Assembly (NCBI GenBank): GCA_039881145.1
Contig: JAYKKI010000037.1
Coordinates: 11,607,501-11,671,500 of the forward strand
Source: Druceiella hillmani
Taxonomy: Eukaryota > Arthropoda > Insecta > Lepidoptera > Hepialidae
Reading direction: 5' to 3'
Length of the DNA: 64,000 nt
The first letter of the stretch is position 1. Each line of letters opens with the position of its first letter. This document shows positions 60,690-64,000 of this stretch, in pieces. The translations under genes and the position numbers were made by a program. Below the pieces are notes generated by a model that saw only the letters and a program-made list of their open reading frames with translations, did not search any database and had not been told where the DNA came from.

Positions 60690-60900
60690 AAAATTCCCAC
60701 CTAGGTTACTACGTTCACATCACGTGTCCGAGTGGCAGGCGGACAAAATTGTTCCGCACGGCGCTCGATCAAGAGGCCGGCGCCGGCGATCCTCGTCCAT
60801 CACGCTGTGACGTCTGACGTCGAGGCGAGCTCGCAGTTGCCAACAATAACTTATAATCGAGCCTTCTGAGAAGCATGCTCAAAATCTAATTTCTCTGCTA
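60690..60900. promoter_or_regulatory. CpG-rich island with tandem CRE-like sites
   Basis: CpG-dense (GGCCGGCGCCGGCGATCC) with two directly repeated TGACGTC words at 60808-60814 and 60815-60821, the ATF/CREB core, plus CACGTGTCC at about 60723. On the minus strand an ATG opens MDEDRRRRPLDRAPCG but ends after 26 codons without a good donor. It lies in the intron just upstream of the 60.5-kb terminal exon. Possibilities are an alternative promoter, an intronic enhancer, or a first exon. Confidence 0.4.
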
Positions 60901-62278
60901 GCTTATTGAGTTCGCAAACAATTGCCGATCCTTGTTCGCTCATTAACATAAGTCTGAAGGACGTGCCTTTCCACCTAGCCAATTTTTATTTAACATTTTA
61001 TATTATAAGTCGAAAATTAATATAGTGAAATTTGTCATAAAAATAAGTTTTAAGATGTTAAGGGAATATTCTCATCGAAAGGGTTAAAAAAGGAGTAATT
61101 TTAAATTATATTTTCTACAATTTTCGCAGGAAAAATATGTGGAAAATTTTTCCGCAATTGATAAAGAAATTATGATTTTTTTTTAAACTGTCTTAAAATG
61201 GATTAAAAATTATGCATTTTTAACTATGAACCATAACATTGTACAATTTAATGTGGGTTTTTAATCGAATCTTTATTAAAAATAAAAATAACATAAACGC
61301 TAAAAACCAATAATCAAAACAACATCCAACAATTTAATCGTTCTTTTTCTCAAAATATCTCAGGAACTCGTGCGAAAATTTTAATTATCTAATCTTTAAT
61401 CGGACTGTACTTTAATTTTTTAATTTATTCAATTAATTGAATTATCTCTCCCTTCCACCAGACTCTAAGTATTATAACACGTGTATCTTTATTTTTTCTG
61501 TTGATTAAATATATAAATCGTGCCGAAAGTCAATTTCTTTATTTTTATGATTTCTTTATATTTTATTATATTTTTTATGGTTTTATACTAATAATTCTAC
61601 TAACGACTGTGGGTACATCAAACATATAATTATATTGGATAGTTTTTTTGCGATAATCTGGAACTGTTTAATCGTTAAATTTTAAGCAAACTGTCATAAA
61701 AATTTCAATGATTTTTAAATTAAACATTCATAAATAACCGTCAAAAAATTGCAGTCATGAGTCAATAAAGAACTCATAAATATTAGCTGCTAAAATGCTT
61801 TTTAAATTTATTCTGTGAATTCAACTTAATTAAAATGGTATTAAATTGAACATATTTAATAAATTTATAAGACCACTAATATAATTTCCAGTATCTAATA
61901 GGCAGTATGATATATACGCCATAAATTTACAATTCTGCATAATATAAAATGATGATATTAGTCTACAAGAAGCTGCTGTAAAAATTCTATAATTATTTTA
62001 AATTTTTAAATAAAAAATTCAAAAATCTATAAACAACAGTAAAAAAATGTGAATACTGTGTCAGTAAAAAAGCTCATAAATAATAGCTGTTAAAAGGAAA
62101 ATGCCATTTAAATTTATTTTATGAGTCAACTTAATTTAAAAGTATATAAATTGAGCACATATAATAAATTCAAAAGTCTACTGATACCATTTACTGTCCA
62201 ATTATATCAACGACGTAAGTTTTCACGTCTGTAAAATATAAAGTTTTGATGTCTGATTTGCGTCTTTTGAAATTTACA
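60901..62278. other. AT-rich non-coding DNA, nothing recognised
   Basis: No exon signals were seen. Related phrases near 61750-61860 and 62050-62170 (CATAAATA.TAGCTG.TAAAA, TTTAAATTTATT, TCAACTTAATT.AAA) indicate an old duplication of about 300 bp spacing. Confidence 0.5.
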
Positions 62279-62287
62279 TTTATATAT

Positions 62288-62366
<79 letters not shown>
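62279..62366. repeat. (TA)n array
   Basis: About 86 bp of TA with one GA interruption. The minus IYIYIY frame here is an artefact. Confidence 0.95.
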
Positions 62367-62372
<6 letters not shown>

Positions 62373-64000
62373 GGTAAAAATTAGCATATGAATATCTCAT
62401 ATTAAAATTGTTCCTTTATATCATTAAAAGAAGCATAGCATTACTGCAAAACATATAATAGTAATATATGTCTCGATTACGTTTTCTTCTGTTCATCGTC
62501 CTGTTTCTAGCAGGAAAATATATTTATTAAGTGAATGACAAAACTAAAAACATTAAATGACAAAAAATGTATACTGCTACAGAGTATTATAATATTTTAT
62601 GTATCGTAACTGACTGCTAGAACCAATTTCAATTACTGATAATACACAGACTTAAGTTTTTCGTTTGTGGTAATATATTGGAATATTATACAATATAATA
62701 TTATGTTCAAACTGTGTGCTAGTTAGATAATTTGCAAACCAAAAACATCAAAATACAATTATGTACAGTCGAAGAGAAAGTACAATTACGTATTACATTT
62801 TCACAATTAATAATAAGGTTAATATAACTTTTGGACATTTACTTTGAGCGCACAGTAAATTCAAACAGAAAAATATAAACCACTACATAATGTACAGACA
62901 TTGAATAATGCTGAGTAAAGAATTGAATAGATTTTGCAACTTTTATGCAAGACATTTTGATTTTGAAAAAGCATATTTTAATAGAAAAATTGTATATCAT
63001 AAATTTCTTAGCATTAAATTTGTCGGTTTCAAAAATTTAATTGGTTATGAAAAACAAGAGTGTCTTCTATAGTTCAAATACGCTGTCCCAATAGATATAA
63101 TTGTCGATACGATTGCAGCCTTTTATTTCTTAAGCTGGTATTCGTTTCAGCCTACCCCTTTTCCCTACTAAAAAAACCTTTTAAAATAAAAAAGAAATTA
63201 ACCGACCTTTTTACCACTACTCTACATTCTATACGACATCTATATGACCACTAGCGTAGCCTTGAAATTATTAAATGAAAGTTCATGGCGAACTAGTTTG
63301 TTTTTCCTAGTACAAGTGTAATATCAACGATATATGTATATGTATTACTGTCAAATTGACAAGCGAACGTCGGGTGGCGAGCGCTACAATCGCGCGGTCG
63401 ATGAAAGCGCGCTACGTATTGACGATAGCTAACCTTGGCGCACACGTAGACGTCATCCCCATATAAACAATGTGTTTGTTTTACCGGTAAATGTACTGAG
63501 GGTACAAATGCTGTGTTTAAAAATAATATTTTAATATATTTGTTTAGTTAGCCGTATCTTTATAGATAACATAAAGAAGTTGTTTAAATATTAAATATAA
63601 TTTAAGAAACAATTATTATAAAATATCAATTGCATTCTTAACAGCAAAGTTAATACATAGTAAAAGTAAACTTTAAACATTTAAGAATACATATTATTTA
63701 AAAAAATATGTATAATTTTTCGGTATATAAATATACAATATATTAGCTAACATGTCTTTTATATGCGTAAGAATTATTGCCTTCTCATATATTTCAAACA
63801 AATTTAAACAATTCCTGACGAAATAAATAAATTGCGATAGATAGAATTACAATTAAATTTTACTTAATAATCTATACATGTATTAAAATTTTACCAGAAT
63901 GAATTCTGTAAATGAAAAATATTTTTAAAGTGTAAAATATTTACGCTTTTTAGAAATTTTGTCTCTTTATTTGTCTGTCTGTGTGTTAATTTGATCTCCA
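62367..64000. other. AT-rich DNA; CpG-rich patch at 63360-63475
   Basis: The patch contains GCGAGCGCTACAATCGCGCG, AAAGCGCGCTACG, the CRE-like GACGTCAT (63449-63456) and CCATATAAAC. It could be a promoter or enhancer. No exon could be defined: a minus ATG at about 63460 (MGMTSTCA) meets only a weak CAAG|GTTAGC donor. The frame 63060-63254 shows no domain. The window ends in AT-rich DNA. Confidence 0.4.

Overview
The window is strongly AT-rich eukaryotic DNA, almost all of it non-coding, and best explained as an intergenic or giant-intron region of an arthropod genome, most likely a moth or butterfly. Four dispersed copies of a repeat built around GGTTCCGTA / ACGGAACCC followed by TCTGT-rich sequence (about 10.6, 36.2, 42.3 and 56.7 kb), and a short inverted-repeat element at 30.2 kb containing TCCCGACATTTCAGACTGG and GTGGTCACGGGAAGACTC, resemble repeats I associate with Lepidoptera. 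This assignment is an inference from memory. There is no bacterial gene organisation, and most open frames are chance frames, shadows, or translations of (TA)n.

Layout. 1-10 kb: AT-rich sequence, a decayed Tigger/pogo-type DNA transposon (2.6-4.2 kb), small GC-rich islands, and a 173-bp tandem satellite bounded by inverted CCTACGGAACACA ends and (TA)n arrays (9.24-9.98 kb). 10-23 kb: a non-LTR reverse-transcriptase tail fragment, an unclassified repeat family present as an inverted pair (12.64 and 16.6 kb), a clean 400-bp hAT-type MITE with a perfect 8-bp target duplication (15.75-16.15 kb), and one of three copies of a repeat carrying a hammerhead-ribozyme-like core (21.5 kb). 23.4-29.2 kb: a decayed Helitron on the minus strand plus a rearranged partial duplicate, giving inverted arms of about 1.46 kb. 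30.2-32.8 kb: a short MITE, then a decayed Tc1/mariner-superfamily element with 41 residues between its last two catalytic Asp residues (DD41D spacing) and long terminal inverted repeats, sitting inside a split (TA)n/(TG)n microsatellite. 33-60 kb: mostly AT-rich DNA with further repeats, several perfect hairpins, a DUF4817-type transposase N-terminal fragment (46 kb), two more hammerhead-like repeats (55.1 and 58.5 kb), and scattered GC/CpG-rich islands that look like conserved regulatory DNA. 60.5 kb: the best host-gene signal, a minus-strand terminal coding exon with a good splice acceptor, a stop codon and a nearby AATAAA.

Apart from that exon, a candidate minus-strand first exon at 2.4 kb and a possible exon or retroelement scrap at 20.5 kb, no host coding sequence is recognisable. 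The coding signatures belong to dead transposons: Tigger third catalytic Asp changed to Asn, Helitron HUH and Walker A residues lost, DD41D frame interrupted. The most notable non-gene signals are the hammerhead-like repeat family, the inverted Helitron duplication made after the helicase was already broken, repeated contact between (TA)n arrays and element ends, and several long perfect snap-back hairpins.
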